A stretch of DNA of 64,000 bases from an uncultured Collinsella sp. (GCA_902495545.1 CABUXM010000001.1:1-64000); one strand, 5' to 3'. Numbered from the stretch's first letter, positions 9,183 to 17,852 are shown. The notes: a model not told the origin generated them from the sequence alone. Numbers and translations: made by a program.

Positions 9183-9251
9183 TATCTCTCGTAATTATCT
9201 CTCGTCTTTAAGCTATCTCTCGTGTTAGTGACGAATGAGAGACGAGAGATG
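9183..9251. repeat. Operator-like array, copy B
   Basis: The same arrangement as copy A shifted by exactly 164 bases: TATCTCTCGT at 9183, 9196 and 9214 and inverted ACGAGAGATG at 9242, again stepped 13, 18 and 28. Confidence 0.85.
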
Positions 9252-9261
9252 CGTGAGTGAT

Positions 9262-9285
9262 GCATGAGCGTGGATTATTGGACGG
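9262..9285 (+). repeat. GAGCGTGG repeat, copy 1
   Basis: A 24-base sequence containing GAGCGTGGATTATTGG, identical to 14387-14410. In both places it follows a TATCTCTCGT-type array. Confidence 0.8.
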
Positions 9286-9309
9286 TCGAAAAATCCCTCA
9301 AACAAAAAA

Positions 9310-9335
9310 CGGGGCCGGCCTTACGCCGAGCCCCG
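9310..9335 (-). terminator. Terminator of PTS locus I
   Basis: Stem CGGGGCtCGGC / GCCGGCCCCG followed on the minus strand by TTTTTTG, just after the IID stop. The plus strand also ends in TTTT, so it may act both ways. Confidence 0.85.
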
Positions 9336-9384
9336 TTTTCAAACGGTCAGTTAGTTATCCAACGCGCGAGCATAGCAGTCAACA

Positions 9385-10233
9385 TCACGCCGCCGCGAAC
9401 ACTCCCAAACCCGTTCCGATGATGCAGATCGCGAAGATGCCCAAGATGATCCAAATGGTCTTGACGCCCTTTTTGTACAGTGCAACGCAAGCGAACGTTG
9501 CCAGCAAGGGCAGCAGACCGGGGAAGATCGAATCGAACAGATCCTGCAGGACAATTTCCGAACCACCCACGTCAAAGGTCAAAGCAGTGGACAGTGAGAC
9601 CTGTGCCGCAATCATGGCGCCGATAACGGTCATTCCGAGGACACCGGCAGCATGCGTCATGCGAGACATAAGGTTGTTCTCTTCAGACTGCTGCAAAAAC
9701 TTGGTTCCCAAGTCGTAACCCAGATGGGCGGCGACGATACGCGTTGCAAAGTTAATCACGGAGTAGATGAGCGCATACACGATGGGGCCGAGCGGGTTGC
9801 CCGTCGACGCGATGCCAATACCAATGCCGGCGGCAACCACGCGGAACGTTCCCCAGTAGAACGAATCGCCAATGCCGGAAAGCGGTCCCATGAGACCGAC
9901 CTTCATGGCGTTGATCGAGGACGTGTCAAAGTTCTTATCGGCAGCCGCCTGCTCTTCCATCGAAACCGTTAGGCCGGCTACAAACGGAAGCACATGAGGC
10001 GTGATGTTAAAGAACTCGGTATGGCGATCGAGCGCCGCATAGTAATCGTCGTCGTTAGGATAGATCTTTCGCAGGGGCTTCTGAATGGTGTACATGAAGC
10101 CCATTGCCATCATCTTGTCGTACGACTGCGAGCACTGGCTCGTAAACTGGCGAAGGAACATGCTCCGATACATATCGGGACTCATAATCGCGTCCTTCTT
10201 GGCCTCTTTGAGGTCGGTGTTCTGAGTAGCCAT
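9385..10233 (-). CDS. PTS mannose-family transporter subunit IID
   Basis: A 282-residue integral membrane component that works with IIC to translocate a sugar while IIB phosphorylates it. Family signatures are visible: RSMFLRQFTSQCSQSYDKMMAMGF near the N-terminus, LMGPLSGIGDSFYWGT and a C-terminal hydrophobic segment. Its ATG overlaps the IIC stop by one base (TAATG) and GAGGAGG lies inside the end of IIC, so the pair is coupled. Substrate unknown; the adjacent SIS deglycase suggests a sugar-amine conjugate. Confidence 0.93.
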   Translation of the reverse strand: MATQNTDLKEAKKDAIMSPDMYRSMFLRQFTSQCSQSYDKMMAMGFMYTIQKPLRKIYPNDDDYYAALDRHTEFFNITPHVLPFVAGLTVSMEEQAAADKNFDTSSINAMKVGLMGPLSGIGDSFYWGTFRVVAAGIGIGIASTGNPLGPIVYALIYSVINFATRIVAAHLGYDLGTKFLQQSEENNLMSRMTHAAGVLGMTVIGAMIAAQVSLSTALTFDVGGSEIVLQDLFDSIFPGLLPLLATFACVALYKKGVKTIWIILGIFAICIIGTGLGVFAAA

Positions 10234-11015
10234 TAGAAGTCCTCCTCTTCATCTGCAGCAACCGTCTGCGGACCGGACGAGCCCTCGCGGAAGGCCAGGA
10301 GCAGCGCGACGCAAATGGCAGCTGCGGCGACACCGACAACGTCCATCTTGAGGTAGATGACCATAATGAATCCCAAGAACAGCCAAGGAAGAAGCTTGTT
10401 ATCGCCCATGGTCCTGATAAGAAGTGCGAAGCCGATGCAGACCATGACGCCGGATGCAACGTTGAGGCCGTCCATTACAAACTGCGGAATCGCATTGAGC
10501 GCATTGTTGATGAGGTCGGCACCAAAGAACAGCGAGCCAAACACCAGCAGTGCAGACGGAATGCCAATCGACAGCGGCACGATGGTCAGATGGTACAGAT
10601 TCGCCTTGGCAAGATCGCGATTTGCCAGAGCGGTCTCAATCTTCTTGCAGGCAAAGGCACCCGGAACGGCGTAGCAGAAGTTGCGCCACACCTGAAGGAA
10701 GACGGAGACGGGAAGGGCGAGCGCGACGGCAGTTGCCGTGCCCGTACCCGTAATGACGGCAAACGCGCAGCCAAGCACACCGGAGGCATAGACCTCGGGA
10801 GGAACCGCCGCGCCGACCATGATGGCGCCCATGAACATGGACTCCAAAGCAGCGCCGACGATAACGCCCTGCTGGACATCGCCAAGAATCAAGCCGACAA
10901 ACAGGCTCGTAAACAGCGGACGACCAAGCATCGTAATGCCAAATAATTGCTCGTCCATGGACGCAATAAATGCGACCAGTGCAACTAGAAGATACTGGAC
11001 AACCATTTCGATCAA
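10233..11015 (-). CDS. PTS mannose-family transporter subunit IIC
   Basis: A 260-residue membrane protein with about seven helices (YLLVALVAFIASMDEQLFGITMLGRP, LILGDVQQGVIVGAALESMFMG, VPPEVYASGVLGCAFAVITG), typical of EII-Sor/Man IIC. The acidic C-terminus ends in DEEEDF. It lies between the SIS gene and IID in the same operon. Confidence 0.93.
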   Translation of the reverse strand: MIEMVVQYLLVALVAFIASMDEQLFGITMLGRPLFTSLFVGLILGDVQQGVIVGAALESMFMGAIMVGAAVPPEVYASGVLGCAFAVITGTGTATAVALALPVSVFLQVWRNFCYAVPGAFACKKIETALANRDLAKANLYHLTIVPLSIGIPSALLVFGSLFFGADLINNALNAIPQFVMDGLNVASGVMVCIGFALLIRTMGDNKLLPWLFLGFIMVIYLKMDVVGVAAAAICVALLLAFREGSSGPQTVAADEEEDF

Positions 11016-11087
11016 CCCCAGAAACAGGTCTGCAGGCGAGGCATTCTGCGCAGCTCGCCTGCAGACAACCGCAGCAATTTGAGAGGA

Positions 11088-12122
11088 TTAGTAGTTCATC
11101 TGGTGATAGTAACGACGCGTGGTGAGCGGGTGGTTTCGGACGTGCTCGAGATGGCAGCTCAGACGCTCGGTGATGGTGTAGGTGACCATCGGGGAGACGA
11201 TCTTGCGGAACTCGGGGTCGCTGAACGGCAGCTCGACCTCGGCGGTGTCGAACTTGTTCACGCGGACATGGACGCCCTTCTCGTCGGCGAGCATGTGAGT
11301 GAAGTTGTCCACGCGGTCCATAAGCTTACGGGTGTCATCCTCGCCGTAGAGCATGATGAGGCTCGTGCCCTCCTCGCACAGTTCGATGGTGCCGTGGAAG
11401 AACTCGGCGGCGTGGATAGACTTGGTCTTGATCCACTGCATCTCCTCGAGAATGCACATAGCGTAGTCGTAGGCCTCGCCCCAGAGCATGCCGGAGCCGA
11501 TCACCATGTGGTAGTCGGTGTCCTTGAAGTCCTCGGCCATGGCGGCGCAGCGCTCGTCCTGAGCGTCCTTGGCCTTGATGAGGTACGGAGCGATGTTGCC
11601 GAACTCCTCCATGAAGGTGTCGTACTTGGGGAAGGCGCCGGCGTTCTTGAGGAAGCGGGCGACCAGCGTGATCTGGTAGGTGTAGATGGCCTCGCACAGA
11701 ACGTCGTCCTCGGCGAAGCTGAAGAACTTGTAATCGGCGTACTCGGTGGCCGGGGTGTTGTCGTTGGAGACATACATCAGCGTGCGGGCGCCCTGCTCCT
11801 GGCAGAACTTGGCGGCCTCGATGATCTCGGGGGTGGTGCCGGTACGGGTGGAGAAGACGCAGACCGAGTCCTTGTTGAAGGTCTTGGGCGGGCATGCGAG
11901 GAACTCAGCTGCAATCTCGCAGTGGACGTCGACGTCGGCCGTGGTGGTCTCGACCCAATACTTCATCGGGAGCGTGTGGGCCCAGGTGCCGCCGCAGCCG
12001 ATGAAGAAGATGTTGGAATAACCCTGCTCGCAGACCTTGTCCACGGCAGCCTCAATCTGAGGACGGAGAGCGAGGGCATCGCTCACAACCTTCTCGTAAC
12101 GAGGCTCATCGAAATTGAACAT
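11088..12122 (-). CDS. SIS-domain sugar-phosphate deglycase/isomerase (FrlB-like)
   Basis: A 344-residue cytosolic protein with two SIS domains. Sugar-phosphate binding motifs are visible: IFFIGCGGTWAHT near residue 37, VFSTRTGTTPE near 87 and HAAEFFHG near 230. Enzymes of this branch cleave 6-phosphorylated Amadori products or act on aminosugar phosphates; here it is embedded in a mannose-type PTS locus, which favours a deglycase working on the imported phosphoconjugate. The exact substrate is not determined. It is one of four paralogues in the window, all ending in RRYxxxxxY. It is separated from the upstream IIB gene by a terminator at 12240. Confidence 0.8.
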   Translation of the reverse strand: MFNFDEPRYEKVVSDALALRPQIEAAVDKVCEQGYSNIFFIGCGGTWAHTLPMKYWVETTTADVDVHCEIAAEFLACPPKTFNKDSVCVFSTRTGTTPEIIEAAKFCQEQGARTLMYVSNDNTPATEYADYKFFSFAEDDVLCEAIYTYQITLVARFLKNAGAFPKYDTFMEEFGNIAPYLIKAKDAQDERCAAMAEDFKDTDYHMVIGSGMLWGEAYDYAMCILEEMQWIKTKSIHAAEFFHGTIELCEEGTSLIMLYGEDDTRKLMDRVDNFTHMLADEKGVHVRVNKFDTAEVELPFSDPEFRKIVSPMVTYTITERLSCHLEHVRNHPLTTRRYYHQMNY

Positions 12123-12167
12123 CCCTTACTCCTAACTCACTTGGATGAACCCTTCATTCATCCCATG

Positions 12168-12189
12168 ACGTTATAATACTTTATATAAC
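12168..12189. promoter_or_regulatory. AT-rich palindrome upstream of the SIS gene
   Basis: GTTATA-N8-TATAAC lies about 45 bases upstream of the SIS start and resembles the AT-rich sequences upstream of IIA and GntR in this locus. It may be the operator/promoter that restarts transcription after the 12240 terminator. Confidence 0.4.
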
Positions 12190-12239
12190 TAACTATGCAA
12201 GCACTATTTCAGATTTTTTTGATTTTTCTTTAATAAAAA

Positions 12240-12265
12240 GCCCGCCGATCAAATGATCGACGGGC
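12240..12265 (-). terminator. Terminator inside PTS locus I
   Basis: GCCCGTCGATCA / TGATCGGCGGGC stem (one mismatch) followed by TTTTTATT on the minus strand. It sits after IIB and before the SIS gene, splitting the locus into IIA-IIB and SIS-IIC-IID units. Confidence 0.85.
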
Positions 12266-12316
12266 ATAAACATAGAGTATCGGTTCAATAAATACCGAAC
12301 ACCAGCATGTTTTCGG

Positions 12317-12790
12317 CTAAAAAACGTCCTTGGCAAACACCTTAGCGTCATTGGGAACCTGACGGATTTCGACGGCCACGCCATCGCCCAGGAGCTCTTG
12401 GATATGCTCGGCATCTTTCTCGGTCGCAAAGATCGCGGGGGTCGGATGAAGCGTGGTCTCGGGAGACTTCGTGGTTCCGCCCAGATTGATCTCCTTGATG
12501 TCTTTGCAACCCTTAGCGAGACGATAGACATCTTCAATCGTCTCAGTGATGATAAACAGCGAATACTTGTCGGTAACGCCGCTGTTGAGCGCCTCGATAG
12601 CAGCGTCAACATCCTTGATGACGAGTTTAACGCCGCTGGGGCGGGCGAGCCTCAAGGCCGCCTTCCTCATGTCGTCTTTTGCCACAGCATCGCTGGCAAG
12701 CAGGATGCAATCTACATCCAAAGCGTGAGTCCAGGACATGGCAACTTGGCCGTGAATCAGTCGGTAATCAACTCTCGTAAGCTTAATCAT
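12317..12790 (-). CDS. PTS mannose-family subunit IIB
   Basis: A 157-residue cytosolic phosphocarrier that takes phosphate from IIA and gives it to the incoming sugar. The N-terminus MIKLTRVDYRLIHGQV contains the phosphorylated histidine (His13). The start at 12790 is chosen because GGAG lies 9 bases upstream; an ATG three codons earlier would abut the ribosome site. Separate IIA and IIB genes here contrast with the fused IIAB of locus II. Confidence 0.92.
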   Translation of the reverse strand: MIKLTRVDYRLIHGQVAMSWTHALDVDCILLASDAVAKDDMRKAALRLARPSGVKLVIKDVDAAIEALNSGVTDKYSLFIITETIEDVYRLAKGCKDIKEINLGGTTKSPETTLHPTPAIFATEKDAEHIQELLGDGVAVEIRQVPNDAKVFAKDVF

Positions 12791-12860
12791 CGTTATCATC
12801 TCCGCACGTGATAAAGGAATGACAGGTGTGGCCCTTAGCTAGGGCTCGAACCAGAACTAA

Positions 12861-13280
12861 CTAGAACTCTTCTTCCTCGGCGCCGGCAAGCATGTCCGCC
12901 GCCTCGCAAAGCTGAATAAACGGGCGCGACCCCTCGACCGCGGCTTTGGCCTTGTCCGCATCCAGGGAGTCCAGCTGTGTAACCATTTCCACCAGCAGCG
13001 GCAAGTTCATTCCGGTAATCAACGTAAACGATCCGGTGGTCTGTCTCTGAATGAATTCGTTGTTTACAGAGCCGCCAAAGATGTCAGTCACGACAAACCA
13101 AGAGTCGGCAGGGTCCCTCGTCTCCATCCATGCATCAATCAACGCCGCGACGTCCCTTGAATCGTCATCGACATAGGCGCACAGGCACTCGATTCGGTCG
13201 TTGGTGCCCATCAGAATCTCCAGAGAGCTTTTCATGCCTTGGGCGAGATAACCATGACTCGCTAGCAATATCTTATTCAT
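12861..13280 (-). CDS. PTS mannose-family subunit IIA
   Basis: A 139-residue cytosolic phosphocarrier with the N-terminal MNKILLASHGYLAQGM motif; His9 accepts phosphate from HPr. FTLITGMNLPLL is a conserved IIA segment. It is the first structural gene downstream of the GntR regulator, with an AT-rich 130-base leader. Confidence 0.92.
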   Translation of the reverse strand: MNKILLASHGYLAQGMKSSLEILMGTNDRIECLCAYVDDDSRDVAALIDAWMETRDPADSWFVVTDIFGGSVNNEFIQRQTTGSFTLITGMNLPLLVEMVTQLDSLDADKAKAAVEGSRPFIQLCEAADMLAGAEEEEF

Positions 13281-13307
13281 AGTTCTCCAATATCAATAAG
13301 ACGTACT

Positions 13308-13322
13308 ATATTGTCATAACAA
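13308..13322. promoter_or_regulatory. Putative GntR operator upstream of IIA
   Basis: CTATATTGTCATAAC closely matches the sequence at 14163-14180 upstream of the GntR gene (core TATATTGT then ATAAC). This supports joint control of regulator and PTS by the GntR protein. Confidence 0.45.
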
Positions 13323-13412
13323 AGTATATTAGCAATCTCCACCTACGCGGTGTGTCAATTTTCCAAATCCGCGAACGGTAACAATTGGTCGGTAAACCAA
13401 TCTATCTCTAAT

Positions 13413-14117
13413 TTACAAATAGAACTTCAGTCGCTCGGTGCAGTACACCTGACGGGAGATGAAAAGCGGCTCGCCGCTTGGAGCATAACGTCTATCGACA
13501 AACAGAAGCAGCGAAGAGTCCAGCTCCACGTTAAGGTATGCCGCCTCAAGCTCGCTCGCATAGCAGACCTCGAGCGTACGCGTGTTTGGACCCATCTTGA
13601 TCCCCTGGCGATCGAGTACCGCCATCAGCGAATCCTCGAGGGATTCATGCTCCAAAAAAGAAAGCGCAGCGGAATAGCTATTGGTTTCCAGCATCGTGGG
13701 CTTGCCATCCACAAGGCGCAGACGACGACTACGCAATACCTTTTGGGTATCGTCTACGCCCAGGAACTTCGCGTCTCGCAGGTTTGGGAAGTCCCAGCCC
13801 ATTTCGAGAACCCTGGTAGACGCCTGTTTTCCCGCAAGCTGGCACGAATGGGTAAAGCTCTCACGGTCGTCCGCGGCATACATCTGTGTGTCCGACGAAA
13901 CGAACGTGCCCTTGCCGCGGGCCCTCTCAACAAGCCCAGCATCTTCCATTTCTTTAATTGCGGAGCGAACCGTTATTCGGCTCACGCCAAATTGCTCGAT
14001 AAGCTCCGTCTCGGTCGGGAGCTTATCTCCCGGGCGGTACGTGCCGTTGGCGATCGAATCAGAAAGCGCACGAACAATCTGTTTGTACAGGGGGATAACG
14101 CTATTTGCTTCAACCAT
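13413..14117 (-). CDS. GntR/HutC-family (UTRA) transcriptional regulator of PTS locus I
   Basis: About 234 residues. A winged helix at residues ~5-70 (VIPLYKQIVRALSDSIANGTY, LIEQFGVSRITVRSAIKEME) is followed by a UTRA effector domain, which usually binds phosphorylated sugars. The start at 14117 (MVEANS) is chosen for AAAGG spacing; 14126 is also possible. It lies directly upstream of IIA in the same direction and probably represses the locus. Confidence 0.88.
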   Translation of the reverse strand: MVEANSVIPLYKQIVRALSDSIANGTYRPGDKLPTETELIEQFGVSRITVRSAIKEMEDAGLVERARGKGTFVSSDTQMYAADDRESFTHSCQLAGKQASTRVLEMGWDFPNLRDAKFLGVDDTQKVLRSRRLRLVDGKPTMLETNSYSAALSFLEHESLEDSLMAVLDRQGIKMGPNTRTLEVCYASELEAAYLNVELDSSLLLFVDRRYAPSGEPLFISRQVYCTERLKFYL

Positions 14118-14162
14118 ATCAACCATACCTTTGCAAGGAATCAACAATTTATAGATATATGA

Positions 14163-14180
14163 CTTATATTGTATTATAAC
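14163..14180. promoter_or_regulatory. Putative GntR auto-operator
   Basis: CTTATATTGTATTATAAC lies about 50 bases upstream of the GntR start and shares its core with the site upstream of IIA. Confidence 0.4.
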
Positions 14181-14330
14181 TTTTAACACTCCATGCCATT
14201 TTCTATATGTTTCGACAGGCAGGGGTTATTTTGTGTAAGCGGTGTAGAGTCCATCCATCTCCGCATACAGCCTCAACCTGATGGCGATAAATGCATCCGA
14301 TAAGCCGATTGATTTTTATCTTCTGTCTGT

Positions 14331-14377
14331 CTCTCAGTTATCCGTCGTCATAGAGATGAATGTGAGGCGAGAGATAC
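14331..14377. repeat. Operator-like array, degenerate copy C
   Basis: TATCCGTCGT at 14339 and inverted GCGAGAGATA at 14367 keep the 28-base step seen in copies A and B. The preceding GTCTCTCAGTTATC matches copy A and the following GAGCGTGG repeat matches copy B. Confidence 0.7.
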
Positions 14378-14386
14378 GTGGTTGAC

Positions 14387-14455
14387 GCATGAGCGTGGAT
14401 TATTGGACGGATTTTGGGCTTTTGCGGCAGATTCCGTCCGAAAATCCACGCTCAT
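14387..14455. repeat. GAGCGTGG repeat, copy 2, forming a hairpin
   Basis: 14389-14411 and 14433-14455 are inverted copies matching at 21 of 23 positions, separated by 21 bases. The left arm is identical to the repeat at 9262. The region 14181-14543 otherwise shows no gene. Confidence 0.75.
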
Positions 14456-14543
14456 CCGGCAGATTGGTCGAGGGCCCCATATGGGTATACTCTCGAGGAT
14501 TCGACTCGATTCGCCCCCGCTGGGGCGTCAAAGGAGACTGCAT

Positions 14544-17500
14544 ATGCCCACCACCTCAACCGACCCGCGCGCCGCAGCCGCTGCACTGCTGGTGCCCGGC
14601 ACTACCTGCCACGGCTTTGCCGTCGAGCGCCGCGAGACCGTGCCCGAGCTCGACTCGGACGCTTACGTGCTGCGACACACTGCCTCGGGCGCTCGTCTGC
14701 TGTACCTGGCGTGCGACGACGAAAACAAGGCCTTTGCCATTGGCTTTAAGACGCCGCCGGCCGATTCCACCGGCGTGTTCCATATTCTTGAGCACTCGGT
14801 GCTGTGTGGATCGGCCAAGTTTCCCGTCAAGGAGCCGTTTGTCGACCTGATCAAGAGCTCCATGCAGACGTTCCTCAACGCCATGACCTACCCCGACAAG
14901 ACCATCTACCCCGTTGCCACCACCAACGAGCAGGATCTGTACAACCTGATGGACGTGTATCTGGACGCGGTGTTCAACCCGGCCATCTATACCAAGCCCA
15001 CCATTTTTGAGCAGGAGGGCTGGCACTACGAGCTGGACCTGCCGCAGGGCGCCGAAGGCGAGGGCGACGGCAGCGCCGCCAGACTGCGCGAGGGCACGCT
15101 GCGCTATAACGGCGTGGTGTTCAACGAGATGAAGGGTGCGCTGTCCGATCCCATGAGCGTGTTGGACGACGCCGTCAACGCCGCGCTCTATCCCGACACC
15201 GCCTATGCGCACGAAAGCGGTGGCGACCCGCGCGCGATTCCCGCGCTCACCTACGAGCAGTTCCTGGACACGCACGCGCGCCACTACAATCCTTCCAACT
15301 CCTACATCACGCTTTACGGCGACCTGGACGTGGACCGCGCCCTGGCCTTTTTGGACGAGCGCTATCTGTCGCAGCCGAGTGCCGCGAGCCGCCGCATGGA
15401 CGCTGCCGTCGCCGCCGGCGAGGACCCGTCCACGCTGGCGCCCAATCCGCTGGGCGTGCAGGCGCCCGTGACCTGCGAGTACAAGCGCATCGAGATGGCT
15501 ACCACGCCCGAGAACGCCCTGGTGGGCCTGGGCCTTGTGCTGGGCAGCGCGCTCGACCGCAAGCGCACGATCGCAGCGGATATCCTGTTCGAGGCGCTGC
15601 TGGGCTCCAACGAAGCGCCGGTTAAGAAGGCCATTCTGTCCGCCGGCCTGGGCGGCAACGTGGCGAGCTACACCGCGGCCGAGAGCCTGCAGCCCTACGA
15701 GCTCATCATGCTGCAAAACGCGCAGCCCGGCGTGGCGCGCGAGCTGCGGCGCGTGTTCCAGGACGCCTGCCGCGACCTATGCGAGCATGGCGTTCCGCGC
15801 GAGCGCCTGGAAGCCATCATCAGCAGCAACGAATACGACCTGCGCCAGCGCGACTACGGTATCGCCGACGGCGTGGCCATTGCGTGCGACGCGCTAAGCA
15901 CCTGGCTCTACGATGACGACGCCGCGACGCTGGCGCTCAAGTACGGCCCGGTGTACGAGGAGCTGCGTGGCGAGCTGGACGGCAGCTATTTTGAGGACCT
16001 GCTGCGCGAACTGGTGCTGCAGAACGATCACATGGCACTGGTCGAGCTGGTGCCGGTGGACGCCACCGAGGGTTCGGAGGGTGCCGAGGCCGCCGAGCTG
16101 GCAGCCAAGCGGGACGCCATGACCGATGCCGAGCTGGCCGACGTGGTCGAGCGCACGGCAGCACTGCGTGCCGCACAGGAGGCGGAAGACACACCCGAGG
16201 CCAAGGCCACACTGCCGCGTCTGCGCGTGTCCGACATTGGCGAGGCGCGCCCCGAGCCGCCGCTGGTCGTGGACACGACCGCGCCCATCCCCTGCCTGCG
16301 CCACGGCATCCCCACCAACCGTCTGGACTACGCCATGCAGTATTTCGACCTGAGCTGCGTCGCGTTTGAGGATCTGCCCTATGTGACGCTGCTCTGCCGC
16401 CTGCTCAAGCAGCTGCCCACACGCGAGCATTCGGCCGAGGAGCTCGACAATTTACTTGCCGGCAAACTGGGCTTTTTGAGCTTTACGACCGAGGTCACGA
16501 CGCAGCCCGAAGTGGACGGCGTGCGCCCCTACTTGCTGGTGAGCGCCGGCGCCCTGTCCGAAAAGATCGACGCGCTGGCGAGCCTACCGCGCGAGGTGTG
16601 GTCGAGCACATTGCTGGCGGACGCCGATGCCGACCGCGTGCGCGACGTGCTCACGCAGATTCGTATTGGGCTTGAGCAGGGCTTTATCAACAACGGCCAC
16701 TCGGCGGCGCTCGGTCGCGCGATGAGCTACAGCTCGCCTTCGGCCGTGGTGCGTGAGCAGCTCTCGGGCGTAGACTTCTACCTGTTCCTGCGCGATTTGC
16801 TCGACCACTTTGACGAGCGCCTGGACGGCCTGCGTGCCAAGCTTGCCGAGCTGGCAGGCCGCATCTTTGTGGCCGACGGCTGCCTGGCGAGCTTTACCGG
16901 CAGCGATGAGGACTTTAACGCGTACTGGGCCGCCGCGGGCGACTTGGGACTGGGAGCTGGCGACGGCGCCGATGCCGGCCGCGACGCGCTCGTGGTGCCG
17001 ACGCCGTGCGACCGCCACGAGGCTTTTGTCATCCCCAGCGACATCTGCTTTGCCGCGCGTGCGTGCGATCCGCGTCGCCTGGGCATTGACGTGACGGGCG
17101 CCTGGGCCGTGGCTGCCAACGCGCTCTCCTACGATTACCTGTGGAACGAGATTCGCGTGAAGGGCGGTGCGTACGGCTGCGGATTCCGCGCAGCCGGCGA
17201 GCGCCAGGCGGCGTTCTACACCTACCGCGACCCGGCAATCGATCCTTCGATTGAGCGCGTGGAGCGCGCAGGCGAATGGCTCGGCAGCTTTGAGCCCGAC
17301 GAGGCCGCCTTTGAGGGCTTTATCGTGAGCTGCGTGAGCGGCATGGACGCGCCCGTGAAGCCGTACGCGCTCACCAAGCGCCGCAACACGACCTACCTGG
17401 CCGGGCTCGATCCGCACGCACGCGAGGAGCGCCGCGCCCAGATGCTCGCCGCTACGCCCGGTGAGCTGCGCTCGCTCGGCGCCGATGTGACGCGCATCGC

Positions 17501-17588
17501 AGCCGAGTCGCCCACCTGCGTCTTTGGCGGCCGCGAAGTCATCGCCAAGAGTAACGCCGGCTTTAACGTAGTCGACCTGCTGGGCTAA
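14544..17588 (+). CDS. M16C insulinase-family metallopeptidase (PreP/Cym1-like)
   Basis: A 1014-residue zinc peptidase, the size expected for presequence-protease relatives that degrade oligopeptides inside a closed chamber. The inverted zinc motif HILEH places the ligand histidines at 80 and 84 and the catalytic glutamate at 83. A VVFNEMKGALSDP segment near residue 190 supplies the distal glutamate. Four M16 repeats are expected; the second half carries the R/Y-type substrate site region (VKGGAYGCGFR). No signal peptide, so cytosolic. AAGGAG precedes the ATG at 14544; the open frame extends upstream through a repeat hairpin and is not used. Confidence 0.92.
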   Translation: MPTTSTDPRAAAAALLVPGTTCHGFAVERRETVPELDSDAYVLRHTASGARLLYLACDDENKAFAIGFKTPPADSTGVFHILEHSVLCGSAKFPVKEPFVDLIKSSMQTFLNAMTYPDKTIYPVATTNEQDLYNLMDVYLDAVFNPAIYTKPTIFEQEGWHYELDLPQGAEGEGDGSAARLREGTLRYNGVVFNEMKGALSDPMSVLDDAVNAALYPDTAYAHESGGDPRAIPALTYEQFLDTHARHYNPSNSYITLYGDLDVDRALAFLDERYLSQPSAASRRMDAAVAAGEDPSTLAPNPLGVQAPVTCEYKRIEMATTPENALVGLGLVLGSALDRKRTIAADILFEALLGSNEAPVKKAILSAGLGGNVASYTAAESLQPYELIMLQNAQPGVARELRRVFQDACRDLCEHGVPRERLEAIISSNEYDLRQRDYGIADGVAIACDALSTWLYDDDAATLALKYGPVYEELRGELDGSYFEDLLRELVLQNDHMALVELVPVDATEGSEGAEAAELAAKRDAMTDAELADVVERTAALRAAQEAEDTPEAKATLPRLRVSDIGEARPEPPLVVDTTAPIPCLRHGIPTNRLDYAMQYFDLSCVAFEDLPYVTLLCRLLKQLPTREHSAEELDNLLAGKLGFLSFTTEVTTQPEVDGVRPYLLVSAGALSEKIDALASLPREVWSSTLLADADADRVRDVLTQIRIGLEQGFINNGHSAALGRAMSYSSPSAVVREQLSGVDFYLFLRDLLDHFDERLDGLRAKLAELAGRIFVADGCLASFTGSDEDFNAYWAAAGDLGLGAGDGADAGRDALVVPTPCDRHEAFVIPSDICFAARACDPRRLGIDVTGAWAVAANALSYDYLWNEIRVKGGAYGCGFRAAGERQAAFYTYRDPAIDPSIERVERAGEWLGSFEPDEAAFEGFIVSCVSGMDAPVKPYALTKRRNTTYLAGLDPHAREERRAQMLAATPGELRSLGADVTRIAAESPTCVFGGREVIAKSNAGFNVVDLLG

Positions 17589-17599
17589 CGCACGGCAAA

Positions 17600-17638
17600 G
17601 GTAGATTTTTGGGACATGTCTGAAAATCTACCTTTTTT
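17600..17638 (+). terminator. Terminator of the M16C peptidase gene
   Basis: GGTAGATTTT / AAAATCTACC stem followed by TTTTTT, 12 bases after the stop. Confidence 0.9.
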
Positions 17639-17669
17639 CTGCGGTTTGAGCGGGGTGGCGCAGCCCACC

Positions 17670-17746
17670 GCGGCGGTTTGTCTCAATCTGTAACATCTAG
17701 GTCCAATTTTGCCGAGTTACTGTTACAGATTGAGACAAACCGCCGC
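17670..17746. repeat. Perfect 26-bp inverted repeat
   Basis: Arms 17670-17695 and 17721-17746 are exact reverse complements (core GTTTGTCTCAATCTGTAAC) around a 25-base loop. There is no T-run, so it is not a simple terminator. The 17589-17852 gap has no gene. Confidence 0.85.
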
Positions 17747-17852
17747 AGACGCCCACTCCACAGCACAGACCACCACAAAAGTGCCTGTCTCCTTCCTCAG
17801 TTGTGATTCGAACACTTGTTCTATACGCACACATGTTCTATAGTAGAGGTGC

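Noticed and set aside
9018..9251. CRISPR array
   Set aside because: The repeated unit is only 10-11 bases, spacings are 13-28 bases and one unit is inverted. There are no cas genes.
14382..14543. N-terminal extension of the M16C peptidase frame
   Set aside because: The extension crosses the GAGCGTGG hairpin and lacks a ribosome site. AAGGAG before 14544 and the peptidase N-terminus support the internal ATG.
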